Below are positions 41,001-49,142 of a DNA stretch of 64,000 bases, piece after piece (position 1 is the stretch's first letter; the number at the start of each line of letters is the position of its first letter). The stretch is from positions 213,967 to 277,966 of the forward strand of contig JAFLUY010000001.1 in assembly GCA_022508565.1 (NCBI GenBank). Direction: 5' to 3'. Position numbers and translations under genes: made by a program. The stretch is from Erysipelotrichales bacterium. Its GTDB lineage: Bacteria > Bacillota_I > Bacilli_A > RF39 > UBA660. Below the pieces are notes generated by a model. The model was not told where the DNA came from. It did no database searches and saw only the letters and a program-made list of their open reading frames with translations.

Positions 41001-41923
41001 CTTTTACCACTAAATATTTCGTACCAGTTAACTAAAGCATCTGTTCCTTTATTAACCGCATATTTAAACGCACCCGAAACAACACTCCAAGTTAAATTAA
41101 CTGAACCCTTTAATAGATTAAAATCTTCTTTAACATTATTACAATTGTCTGTATTGTTTTCACATATTGAGGTAGTTATTTCCATATATTTAGCAATTAG
41201 TTTAGCTTTTATATCATTATATTTATCTTGTAACTCACCTTTGTAATTTGGCCATTTATTATCAATTTTTGAATCAAGTAATAAAGTATAGTAGATTACC
41301 TTAGCTTTAGCAGAATTAGATAATTCATTAAAAGTCTTACCCTTAATTTCGCCACCATAGAATATGAAATCCACCAAAGTTATAAAAGTGTTTTTAGCTT
41401 TTTCCTTAAAACTACTATCACTTGAAGTATTAAGGGTTTCATACTTTTCTTTTACGAAAGAGACAACATCTGTTTCACTAACAGTTGTTGCTTTTGTTGT
41501 TTTAATAGTTGTTGATGTAGTTACTTTTTTTGTAGTGTTCGTTTTATTAGTTGGTAAACTAGTCGTTGATTGAATAGTAGTATTTGATTTTGTAGTTGTA
41601 ATAATTGTTTCAACTAAAATCATTTCATTATTTTCTAAAACTAAATCAACATTAGCATTACCTTTATTTAAATCGGATTTACTTTTATAATTAACTGAGA
41701 CAAAATCACCTAATTCATAATCAGCATCAGCTAATATCATATAATTTTCTCCATCAGTAGATTTAACTTTAATATAATTATTGCCTTTGTCTACAACTGT
41801 GCCATAAATATTGCTAGTAGTTTGTTCTTTTGTATCATTAACAAACAAGAAAATTGTAACTCCTAACAAAATTAAACAAGCAACGATAATACTAATTAAA
41901 ATAATTGACTTTTTATTATTCAT
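40997..41923 (-). CDS. Membrane-anchored protein with Thr-rich linker, 308 aa
   Basis: One N-terminal membrane helix (residues about 6-28), then a small beta-rich module (GTVVDKGNNYIKVKSTDGENYMILADADYELGDFVSVNYK), probably an OB/SH3-like fold. A Thr/Lys-rich linker follows (about 105-150: TTITTTKSNTTIQSTTSLPT), then a helical C-terminal domain with two Cys. The orientation suggests the bulk is outside the cell. It overlaps der by 1 bp and the protease gene by 4 bp, so the three are coupled. Function unknown. Confidence 0.75.
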   Translation of the reverse strand: MNNKKSIILISIIVACLILLGVTIFLFVNDTKEQTTSNIYGTVVDKGNNYIKVKSTDGENYMILADADYELGDFVSVNYKSKSDLNKGNANVDLVLENNEMILVETIITTTKSNTTIQSTTSLPTNKTNTTKKVTTSTTIKTTKATTVSETDVVSFVKEKYETLNTSSDSSFKEKAKNTFITLVDFIFYGGEIKGKTFNELSNSAKAKVIYYTLLLDSKIDNKWPNYKGELQDKYNDIKAKLIAKYMEITTSICENNTDNCNNVKEDFNLLKGSVNLTWSVVSGAFKYAVNKGTDALVNWYEIFSGKR

Positions 41924-43233
41924 TATTCTTCACCACGGTTCTTAAATTGTAAAATAATTGGAGTACCTTCTAAATCGATATTTTCTCTTATCTTATTTTC
42001 TAAATATCTTGAGTAAGAAAAATGTACTAAACCTTTGTTATTGACATTAAACGTGAATTTAGGAGGACATATTCCTGTTTGATTAACAAAATATATTTTT
42101 AATCTTCTACCTTTATATGAAGGTGGTTCATGTAATGCCACAGCATCTCTTATAATGTCATTTAATAAACTAGTCTTAACTTCTTTTGTGTAAGAATTAA
42201 AGGACTTGATAATTGCCGGCATTAAAGTATGTATCCTTGATTTTGTCTTAGCAGATAAAAAGACAATTTCAGCATAAGGAATAAATTGAAATTCATCACG
42301 AATTAATTTTTTCCATTTTTTGATTGCTTCATCTTTATTTTCTATTACATCCCATTTATTTACGACAATAACAAGAGCTTTACCAGCATCCAAAGCATAA
42401 GAAACAATATGTTTATCGTGTTCTTGAATACCAGTCTCAGCATCAATTAATACACAACAAACATCGCTTCTTTCAATAGACCTTAAACTTCTAATTAAAG
42501 AATATTTTTCAATATTTTCATAAATCTTGCCTTTTTTTCGCATTCCGGCTGTGTCGATAACTAAATAATCATTTTTTTCATAAGTAAATCTTGAATCAAC
42601 AGAATCACGAGTAGTACCAGCAACGTCAGAAACAATTTGTTTTTCTTCACCAAGTAAAGCATTTACTAAACTACTTTTTCCAACGTTTGGTCTACCAATA
42701 AGTGAAAATTTAATTAATTCAGGAGCTTGTTCAGTTGAATAATCAGGAAAATCCTTTGTAATTTCATCTAATAATTCATCAATATGTCTTTTATGTTCAG
42801 CACTAACTGTAATAATGGTTTCAAAACCTAATTCATAATAGCCATAAATATTATCTTCGTGAGTGTTATCATCAATTTTATTTAATGCAACAATAACTTT
42901 TTTATTAGTTCTAAGTAACATATCACGAACCGCTAAATCATTCAACGTAATATCTTCTCTACCATCAACTACAAAAACTATTACGTCAGCTTCATCCATA
43001 GCAAGTTCAGCTTGAATACGAATATTTTCATTAAATGTAGCATTTTCTAAATCAATACCACCTGTATCAATTAAAGAAAATGATTTATTATTATAATTTA
43101 CAATTCCATATATTCTATCTCTAGTAACACCAGGGGTATCAGCAATAATAGATTTCTTTTCATTAATTAAACGATTAAAAAGAGATGATTTCCCTGTGTT
43201 AGGTCTACCAACTAAACATACACATTTGCGCAT
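41923..43233 (-). CDS. der: Ribosome assembly GTPase Der (EngA)
   Basis: 436 residues with the unique tandem GTPase arrangement: GRPNTGKSS and DTGG, NKID in the first domain, and GRPNVGKSS, DTAG and NKWD in the second, followed by the C-terminal KH-like domain. Der acts in 50S subunit assembly. Length is normal. Confidence 0.97.
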   Translation of the reverse strand: MRKCVCLVGRPNTGKSSLFNRLINEKKSIIADTPGVTRDRIYGIVNYNNKSFSLIDTGGIDLENATFNENIRIQAELAMDEADVIVFVVDGREDITLNDLAVRDMLLRTNKKVIVALNKIDDNTHEDNIYGYYELGFETIITVSAEHKRHIDELLDEITKDFPDYSTEQAPELIKFSLIGRPNVGKSSLVNALLGEEKQIVSDVAGTTRDSVDSRFTYEKNDYLVIDTAGMRKKGKIYENIEKYSLIRSLRSIERSDVCCVLIDAETGIQEHDKHIVSYALDAGKALVIVVNKWDVIENKDEAIKKWKKLIRDEFQFIPYAEIVFLSAKTKSRIHTLMPAIIKSFNSYTKEVKTSLLNDIIRDAVALHEPPSYKGRRLKIYFVNQTGICPPKFTFNVNNKGLVHFSYSRYLENKIRENIDLEGTPIILQFKNRGEE

Positions 43234-43302
43234 AATATCCCTCCTTCAAATACTCGCATATATTACCATATTACGCACTTTTTTTCAAATTTTAATTTAC
43301 TT

Positions 43303-43334
43303 AAAAAAGAGAAGCATATGAATTATCATATGCT
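43303..43334 (-). terminator. Terminator of the pilin-like gene (minus strand)
   Basis: AGCATATGA/TCATATGCT stem with a 4-base loop, then TTCTCTTTTTT on the minus strand. Confidence 0.8.
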
Positions 43335-43340
43335 AATTTT

Positions 43341-43949
43341 CTAAACTCTTAATTGGCGATATTCCTTGCCATTAGTTGGTATCTCACTATATTTATCACA
43401 TTCGTTTATATCATAATAAGAATAAACTCTGTTATTACGATAATAAACATAAACGAAACATTTATTAATAATATTTTTAGATGCGGGATTAATAACTATA
43501 TTATCATAGTTTTCTTTATTATCATCAGTACATTTGCCATCACATTGACTTGTATAGTCCCAATCTAGATTGTTGGTTTTAACTAAATCTGCTACAGTCA
43601 TTTGAAAGCACCAATATTCTTTCTTTGTTGCAGTATTAGTCATCGTTCTATCAGCATTATAACTAGATTGATTTAAAACATTTATGCTAGTAACATCATC
43701 ACCAGAATAATTAAAAGTACAAATGCTATAAGCTCCACTAAGAGGATTTTTACCTTGTCTTACAAAAGATAAATTAGAAAGTCCATAACTGTCTGCTGCA
43801 TCCTCAATAAGTTCAATTTTTGTCATATATCCTTTTCTATTAACCTTACTATTTAATTTTAAAGCATTAGGTACTGCTATAGCCATTAAAATGGCAAGTA
43901 ATACAATAACTGCTAGTAATTCAACTAAAGTAAAACCATTCTTTTTCAT
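43341..43949 (-). CDS. Type IV pilin-like protein (prepilin N-methylation motif)
   Basis: 202 residues. A short basic leader MKKNG is followed by FTLVELLAVIVLLAILMAIAVP: cleavage by prepilin peptidase after Gly5 would leave Phe at +1 and Glu at +5, exactly the class III signal. The globular part has seven Cys and is otherwise unrecognised. It could be a major or minor pilin or a competence pseudopilin. The GspE/PilB ATPase is 5 kb away on the other strand; no PilC, PilD or PilT gene is in the window. Confidence 0.88.
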   Translation of the reverse strand: MKKNGFTLVELLAVIVLLAILMAIAVPNALKLNSKVNRKGYMTKIELIEDAADSYGLSNLSFVRQGKNPLSGAYSICTFNYSGDDVTSINVLNQSSYNADRTMTNTATKKEYWCFQMTVADLVKTNNLDWDYTSQCDGKCTDDNKENYDNIVINPASKNIINKCFVYVYYRNNRVYSYYDINECDKYSEIPTNGKEYRQLRV

Positions 43950-43994
43950 CTTATCACCTTGTAAAAATTATACCATAAAAAAAGAAAATAATTT

Positions 43995-44591
43995 TTAATT
44001 ATCTTCTATATTCAAATGACTTGACAAAATATTGTATATTTCTTCTCTTCCCTTTTTAGTTACTGATGAAAATAACACAAAATCATCTTGAGGCAAGATA
44101 TTTAATGATTCTCTTAAACTCTTTTCAGTTTTTTCTTTTAAATTAGCTTTTACTTTATCATATTTAGTTGCAACAATAGTTGTTGGTATTTCATAATATT
44201 TCAAGTAATTATACATTAAGATATCATTTTCTTGAGCTTTATGACGAAAATCAACAAGTAAAAAAACACATTTTAAGTTCTCACGAGTTTTTATATATTC
44301 TTCAATCATGAGACCAAATTTTCTTTGTTTTTCTTTTGATACTTCAGCATAACCATACCCAGGAACATCTACTAAATAAAAATCTTCATTAACTAAATAA
44401 AAATTTAATGTTTGAGTTTTACCTGGTTTACCAGAAATATGAGCAAAGTTTTTTCTTCCTAAAACTGTATTAATGAAACTACTTTTTCCAACATTACTAC
44501 GTCCACATAATAAAAACTCTGGTTTTCCATCAGTTGGATATTGACTAGTTCTCACAGCGATAGTTTCTAGACTTGAACTCTCAATTTTCAT
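43995..44591 (-). CDS. ysxC: Ribosome biogenesis GTPase YsxC (EngB)
   Basis: 198 residues. G1 GRSNVGKSS, switch GKPGKTQTLNFYLV, G3 DVPGYGYAEVSK and G4 TKYDK, all typical of YsxC/YihA. It acts in late 50S assembly and is essential in B. subtilis. ATG 44591 is chosen by GGGATGTGAT upstream. A hairpin with T-run overlaps the stop codon (about 43978-44006). Confidence 0.95.
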   Translation of the reverse strand: MKIESSSLETIAVRTSQYPTDGKPEFLLCGRSNVGKSSFINTVLGRKNFAHISGKPGKTQTLNFYLVNEDFYLVDVPGYGYAEVSKEKQRKFGLMIEEYIKTRENLKCVFLLVDFRHKAQENDILMYNYLKYYEIPTTIVATKYDKVKANLKEKTEKSLRESLNILPQDDFVLFSSVTKKGREEIYNILSSHLNIEDN

Positions 44592-44711
44592 AATCACACA
44601 TCCCTTATTTAGACAATTATACAATAAAATAAAATTATTTCCTAGTTCTTAAACTAATTTTATAGAAAATACAATAACTTTATTATATAATATTATATAA
44701 GGTGATTTTAA

Positions 44712-45272
44712 ATGAATTATCCGGGAAAGATAAAAAAGGAATATAATAAATATACAAGCTACGCTAATCGTGGTATGGACTTAGAAGAATTAATTAATCA
44801 AAGTAATGAATATTATTTAGAATCAGATATTGCAGTTATTTACAAAAAACCCACTCCAATCACTATTAGTGAAGTAAAATATGGTACTAAAGAAAGAATA
44901 ATAACTAAAGCTTACTTTAGAACACCATCAACACTTGATTATAATGGCATATATCGTGGTAGATATATTGATTTTGATGCTAAAGAAACTTTAAACAAGA
45001 CATCTTTTCCACTGCAAAATATTCATGAACACCAACTTTTACACATAAAAAGAGTTATAGCTCATGGTGGCATAGCTTTTCTTATAATATATATGAATGG
45101 AACATTCTATTATCTAGACGGAAATAATATTATTAATTTTATTGATAATAATAAGAGAAAAAGCATACCATTTGAATATATAGAAACTAATGGTTATATA
45201 ATTGAGCAAAAAATAAAACCACGTTTAGATTATCTAAAAATTATTGATAAATTATATTTTAAGGAGGATTAA
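44712..45272 (+). CDS. recU: Holliday junction resolvase RecU
   Basis: 186 residues with the RecU plan: NRGMDLEELINQSNEYYL, VIYKKPTPI, the catalytic GRYIDFDAKET and NIHEHQLLHIKRVIAHGGIAFLIIY. RecU resolves Holliday junctions with RuvAB in Firmicutes. It is followed 2 bp later by ponA, the same recU-ponA order as in B. subtilis. AAGGTGATT precedes the ATG. Confidence 0.95.
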   Translation: MNYPGKIKKEYNKYTSYANRGMDLEELINQSNEYYLESDIAVIYKKPTPITISEVKYGTKERIITKAYFRTPSTLDYNGIYRGRYIDFDAKETLNKTSFPLQNIHEHQLLHIKRVIAHGGIAFLIIYMNGTFYYLDGNNIINFIDNNKRKSIPFEYIETNGYIIEQKIKPRLDYLKIIDKLYFKED

Positions 45273-45274
45273 AT

Positions 45275-48200
45275 ATGGCAAATAAAAAAAATAGTACCAA
45301 AAAGAATCCTAAAAAGAAAAAAAGACAAATAAAAAAGAATATTAATGATTTAAAAACTAAAAAGAAAAGAAAGTCTAAAACAATAAAAAAGAAAAATATT
45401 AAAACAACAGCTCCAAAACAAACAATGAAAACTTCTAAAAAGAACAAAAAGAAAATCAATATTAAAAAACCTAATATTAATATTAGGAAACCAAATATTG
45501 ATTTAAGTAAAATTAAAAACTTTTTAGTTATCATCTTAACAAAAATAAAAGACACATCAATATTTATTTTTAGTAACTTAATAAAATATTTAACTATTAT
45601 TTTAAAAGCATTAAAAAATGCACTTGTATATGTATTTAGAAAATTATTAATATTATTATTGCTTATATGTAAAGTTACATTAATTGTCTTAAAAAATATT
45701 AAAAATTTTATAATTAAACAATATAATATTGTTAGAAAGAAGAAAAAAGAAAAAATTAAAATAAAACATAAAAAGAAAGCAAAATCAAAAGAAATCATAG
45801 ATATTGTTGATGATGAAATCACTAAATTAAAATATCGAGATTATGATGGTTTTGCAAAAATTTCTGTTTTCTTCATTAATAGAATTAGGGTGATTAAATT
45901 CGATATGAAAAAATTTAAAAAGAGATTTAAATATGGAACGTTTAAAGATAAAATACTAATATTATTAATGCTTGGACTTATTGCGGGATTTAGTTTAGTA
46001 ATTATGTTCTGCATCTACATAGTAGTAACTGCACCAGAAATATCTAATGAAAGACTTTATAAAACAAGTTCTTCAGAATTTATAGATATAAATGGCGAAG
46101 TTTTTGCAAGACGTGGTACTGAAAACCGTGAAAAAATTGGTTATGAATATTTGCCAGAAGTATTGATTGATGCAATAGTATCTGCTGAAGATTCACGATT
46201 CTTTCAACACAACGGTATAGATGTTGCAAGATTCACAAAAGCAGTTCTTGGTCAATTAGTTGGTAAAAGCGATGCTGGTGGTGGTTCAACTCTAACCATG
46301 CAAGTATCAAAAAATGCTGCTACAAATAATAAAAGTTCTGGATTTGCTGGAATAAAAAGAAAATTCCAAGATATCTACTTATCAGTGTTTGTCTTCGAAA
46401 AAAATTATACAAAAGAACAAATAATGGAATTCTATGTAAATATACCATACTTAGGAGCTGGTGTATGGGGAGTTGAACAAGCAAGTAAAGCATACTTTGG
46501 TAAATCAGTATCTGACCTTACTTTAGTAGAGGCTGCAACAATAGCTGGATTATTCCAATCACCTGATGCATATGATCCATATCAACATCCACAAGCTGCT
46601 GAAAATAGAAGAAATACTATTCTAAACTTAATGTGTAGACATGGATACATCACTGAAGAAGAAAGAGATATAGCTAAATCTATACCTCTATCAAGTCTAC
46701 TTATTAAAAATGAAAATGAATATAGTAAATATCAAGATTTTATTGATACGGTATCATCCGAAATATATAATAGAACTGGACTAGATCCAGCAACAACATC
46801 AATGAAAGTATACACTACAATGGATCCAGAAAGACAAGAAGTAATAAATAAAATAATGAGTGGCGAAGGAATTACAGTTGGTAAAGAAAAATGGAATTTT
46901 CCAAATGACGTTGCTCAAACTGGTATTGCTGTTGTCAGAGTTGAAGACGGTGCCTTAGTAGCAGTTGGTGCAAGTAGAAGCACAAAAGAAAAAGCATATA
47001 ATTATGCAACAGCTAAAAGAATGAAAAGACACCCAGGATCAACTGCAAAACCAATAATTGATTATGGTCCAGCCATTGAATATTTAAACTGGGGATCTGG
47101 AACAACTGTAATTGATGATAAAACAACCTACTCAGGCGGAGGGCAAATTAAAAACTTCGATAACGATTATAAAGGTATAATGACAGTGAAAACTGCCCTA
47201 GCCCAATCAAGAAATATACCAGCATTATATACTTTCCAGCAAACAACAAATGAACAAAAATTAACATTTGCCAATAATTTAAATTGGCATCCTGAAGATA
47301 AATCAGGATATATTGTAGAATCTGCTGCAATTGGAGGGTTTAACGGAGTTAACCCACTACAAGCTGCTGCTGCGTATGCAACATTTGCTCGCGGAGGAAC
47401 TTATATTGAACCATTCTCATATACAAAAATAGAATTAACTGAAACTGGAGAAGAAATTGAAGTTAAGCCTAAAAAAGTTCAAGCAATGAGTGAATCAACT
47501 GCTTTTATAATAAATATGATTTTAAGACATGCTGTAACAAGTGGCGCTGTTGGAGCTGGATCTATTTCTGGTACTGATCTTTGTGCAAAAACAGGTACAT
47601 CAACAGTTGATGCTGCACAGAAAAAAGCTAGAGGTGTTAAAGGAAATATAATCGGAGACTCATGGGAAGTTGCCTACTCTCCAGATTATGCTATTGCAAC
47701 ATGGTATGGTTATGATGACCAATATGACCCAACGTATCATTTAACCAACAATGAAGGTGGTAGAGCAAGAAAAATGTTAACAAAATATTTAACAAGTAAC
47801 CTACTGCCAAAGAATTCAAAATTTGAAAAACCTAGTTCAGTAGTAGCCGTTGAAGTTGAATTAGGAACTGATCCTATTAAACTAGCCAGTGCTTATACAC
47901 CAGCTGAATTAAGAAGTACTGAATACTTTAAAAAAGGATATGAACCTTCTGAGCAATCAGATAGATTCTCAAAACTATCAAATCCAAGTGGAGCTTCATA
48001 CACTGTAAACGGCAACCAAGTAACTCTTACATGGAAAGCAGCGAACACACCTAATGCTATTAGCACTGAATATTTAGCAAATTACTTTAAAAATAGTGTA
48101 TATGCAACATGGGCGGATAAATATTATCAAGAAAGAATTAATTATAATAATGCAGTATTTGGCAATTTTGGATATCAAATCTATATGACTACACCAAGTG

Positions 48201-48652
48201 GAACTACAGATTTAGGATTTACAACAACTACAACACTTACAACTACTTTGCCTATTACATCTGAGGTTACATTTACAATTAAATCATCATATCAAAAATT
48301 TAAAGCAAATCAATCAGATGGTATAACACTTAAAATTACAAATCAAAGTACTAATACTGATACAACTGATGCAACAAGTGCTCTTGCAATTGAATTTAAA
48401 GGTGTTAGTTGTGTAACTGTAGATACCTATAATAATTTAGGACCTAGTCCAAAAGATAAAATAAAAGTTATATATAATAAACAAGATGTAACAGCATCAG
48501 CTAATATTAATGCTACATGTTTTGATGCTAATGGTAGTGAAATAAGCTGTACTGATATGGTAAATGGAACTAAATATAGAGTTGATTTTGTAGTTAAATA
48601 TAACACTTTAACAAGAAATAAATCAGTAGTTATTCAGCCATCTTGTAATTAA
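45275..48652 (+). CDS. ponA: Class A penicillin-binding protein (PBP1) with long Lys-rich N-terminus
   Basis: 1125 residues. The transglycosylase domain (about 275-450) has SAEDSRFFQHNGID and GGGSTLTMQVSKN. The transpeptidase domain has STAK (HPGSTAKP, about 587), SRN (about 643) and KTG (CAKTGTST, about 770), so both activities should be intact. What is unusual is the roughly 220-residue cytoplasmic part before the main membrane helix (about 225-252). It starts with some 80 Lys/Asn-rich residues, continues with a long hydrophobic-basic stretch (about 87-150), and then has another Lys-rich block. The C-terminus has a Thr-rich linker and an extra beta-like domain with three Cys. AAGGAGG precedes the ATG. 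Confidence 0.94.
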   Translation: MANKKNSTKKNPKKKKRQIKKNINDLKTKKKRKSKTIKKKNIKTTAPKQTMKTSKKNKKKINIKKPNINIRKPNIDLSKIKNFLVIILTKIKDTSIFIFSNLIKYLTIILKALKNALVYVFRKLLILLLLICKVTLIVLKNIKNFIIKQYNIVRKKKKEKIKIKHKKKAKSKEIIDIVDDEITKLKYRDYDGFAKISVFFINRIRVIKFDMKKFKKRFKYGTFKDKILILLMLGLIAGFSLVIMFCIYIVVTAPEISNERLYKTSSSEFIDINGEVFARRGTENREKIGYEYLPEVLIDAIVSAEDSRFFQHNGIDVARFTKAVLGQLVGKSDAGGGSTLTMQVSKNAATNNKSSGFAGIKRKFQDIYLSVFVFEKNYTKEQIMEFYVNIPYLGAGVWGVEQASKAYFGKSVSDLTLVEAATIAGLFQSPDAYDPYQHPQAAENRRNTILNLMCRHGYITEEERDIAKSIPLSSLLIKNENEYSKYQDFIDTVSSEIYNRTGLDPATTSMKVYTTMDPERQEVINKIMSGEGITVGKEKWNFPNDVAQTGIAVVRVEDGALVAVGASRSTKEKAYNYATAKRMKRHPGSTAKPIIDYGPAIEYLNWGSGTTVIDDKTTYSGGGQIKNFDNDYKGIMTVKTALAQSRNIPALYTFQQTTNEQKLTFANNLNWHPEDKSGYIVESAAIGGFNGVNPLQAAAAYATFARGGTYIEPFSYTKIELTETGEEIEVKPKKVQAMSESTAFIINMILRHAVTSGAVGAGSISGTDLCAKTGTSTVDAAQKKARGVKGNIIGDSWEVAYSPDYAIATWYGYDDQYDPTYHLTNNEGGRARKMLTKYLTSNLLPKNSKFEKPSSVVAVEVELGTDPIKLASAYTPAELRSTEYFKKGYEPSEQSDRFSKLSNPSGASYTVNGNQVTLTWKAANTPNAISTEYLANYFKNSVYATWADKYYQERINYNNAVFGNFGYQIYMTTPSGTTDLGFTTTTTLTTTLPITSEVTFTIKSSYQKFKANQSDGITLKITNQSTNTDTTDATSALAIEFKGVSCVTVDTYNNLGPSPKDKIKVIYNKQDVTASANINATCFDANGSEISCTDMVNGTKYRVDFVVKYNTLTRNKSVVIQPSCN

Positions 48653-48679
48653 AGATCAGGTATGCCTGGTCTTTTTTTT
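48652..48679 (+). terminator. Terminator after ponA
   Basis: AAGATCAGG and CCTGGTCTT (one G-U) with loop TATG, then eight T. Confidence 0.85.
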
Positions 48680-48706
48680 GACAAATCGAATAAAATGTAT
48701 TAGAAT
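48678..48706 (+). promoter_or_regulatory. Promoter of the 102-aa gene
   Basis: TTGACA (48678-48683) and TAGAAT (48701-48706) at 17 bp. The -35 box begins inside the T-run of the ponA terminator. Confidence 0.75.
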
Positions 48707-48733
48707 ACTCAGCAATCGAGGGGGAAATGGTTT

Positions 48734-49042
48734 ATGAATAACACAGAAAAAAACAATTTTATTATTGAAGTTAAGACAAAATGGGAGGAAAATAACAACA
48801 CATTTACAAGAAAAGTTATAGAATATACTTGTCCATGTGTATTTGATGATACTGATACATCTATATATAAGAAATTCTTAGAACCTACAAACACTTATAG
48901 CGAAAATGCTAGTGAAGTAATAGATAATGAAGTTGAAATCAAGGCAATTTCAAAGGATTCTAAGGATGAAATAACAAATCCTAGTACTCTCGTAAAAACT
49001 TTATTAGAATTTACAAAATATCAATGGTTAAAAGGAGAATAA
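48734..49042 (+). CDS. Protein of unknown function, 102 aa
   Basis: A small acidic soluble protein; no signal peptide. A C-P-C triplet lies at residues about 33-35. It has its own consensus promoter, a GAGGGGGAAATGG region before the ATG and its own terminator, so it is a well-delimited single gene. Family not recognised. It lies directly before the pilus ATPase gene but that gene has a separate promoter. Confidence 0.7.
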   Translation: MNNTEKNNFIIEVKTKWEENNNTFTRKVIEYTCPCVFDDTDTSIYKKFLEPTNTYSENASEVIDNEVEIKAISKDSKDEITNPSTLVKTLLEFTKYQWLKGE

Positions 49043-49058
49043 ATATTCTCTTTTTTTA
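49034..49058 (+). terminator. Terminator after the 102-aa gene
   Basis: GAGAAT (49035-49040), loop AAAT, ATTCTC (49045-49050), then seven T. Confidence 0.8.
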
Positions 49059-49077
49059 TTGTTTCAAAGTTATATTA

Positions 49078-49107
49078 TTGACTTAAATTATCTAATTATT
49101 GTATAAT
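49078..49107 (+). promoter_or_regulatory. Promoter of the GspE/PilB-like gene
   Basis: TTGACT (49078-49083) and TATAAT (49102-49107) at 18 bp, 36 bp before the ATG. Confidence 0.75.
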
Positions 49108-49142
49108 AATACTGGAATAAAATAGATAGGGTTGATTTACGT

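Noticed and set aside
45259..45822. Long hydrophobic minus-strand frame opposite the start of ponA
   Set aside because: It is the antisense image of the Lys-rich PBP1 N-terminus (AAA codons read back as Phe). No ribosome binding site, and the plus-strand gene is certain.
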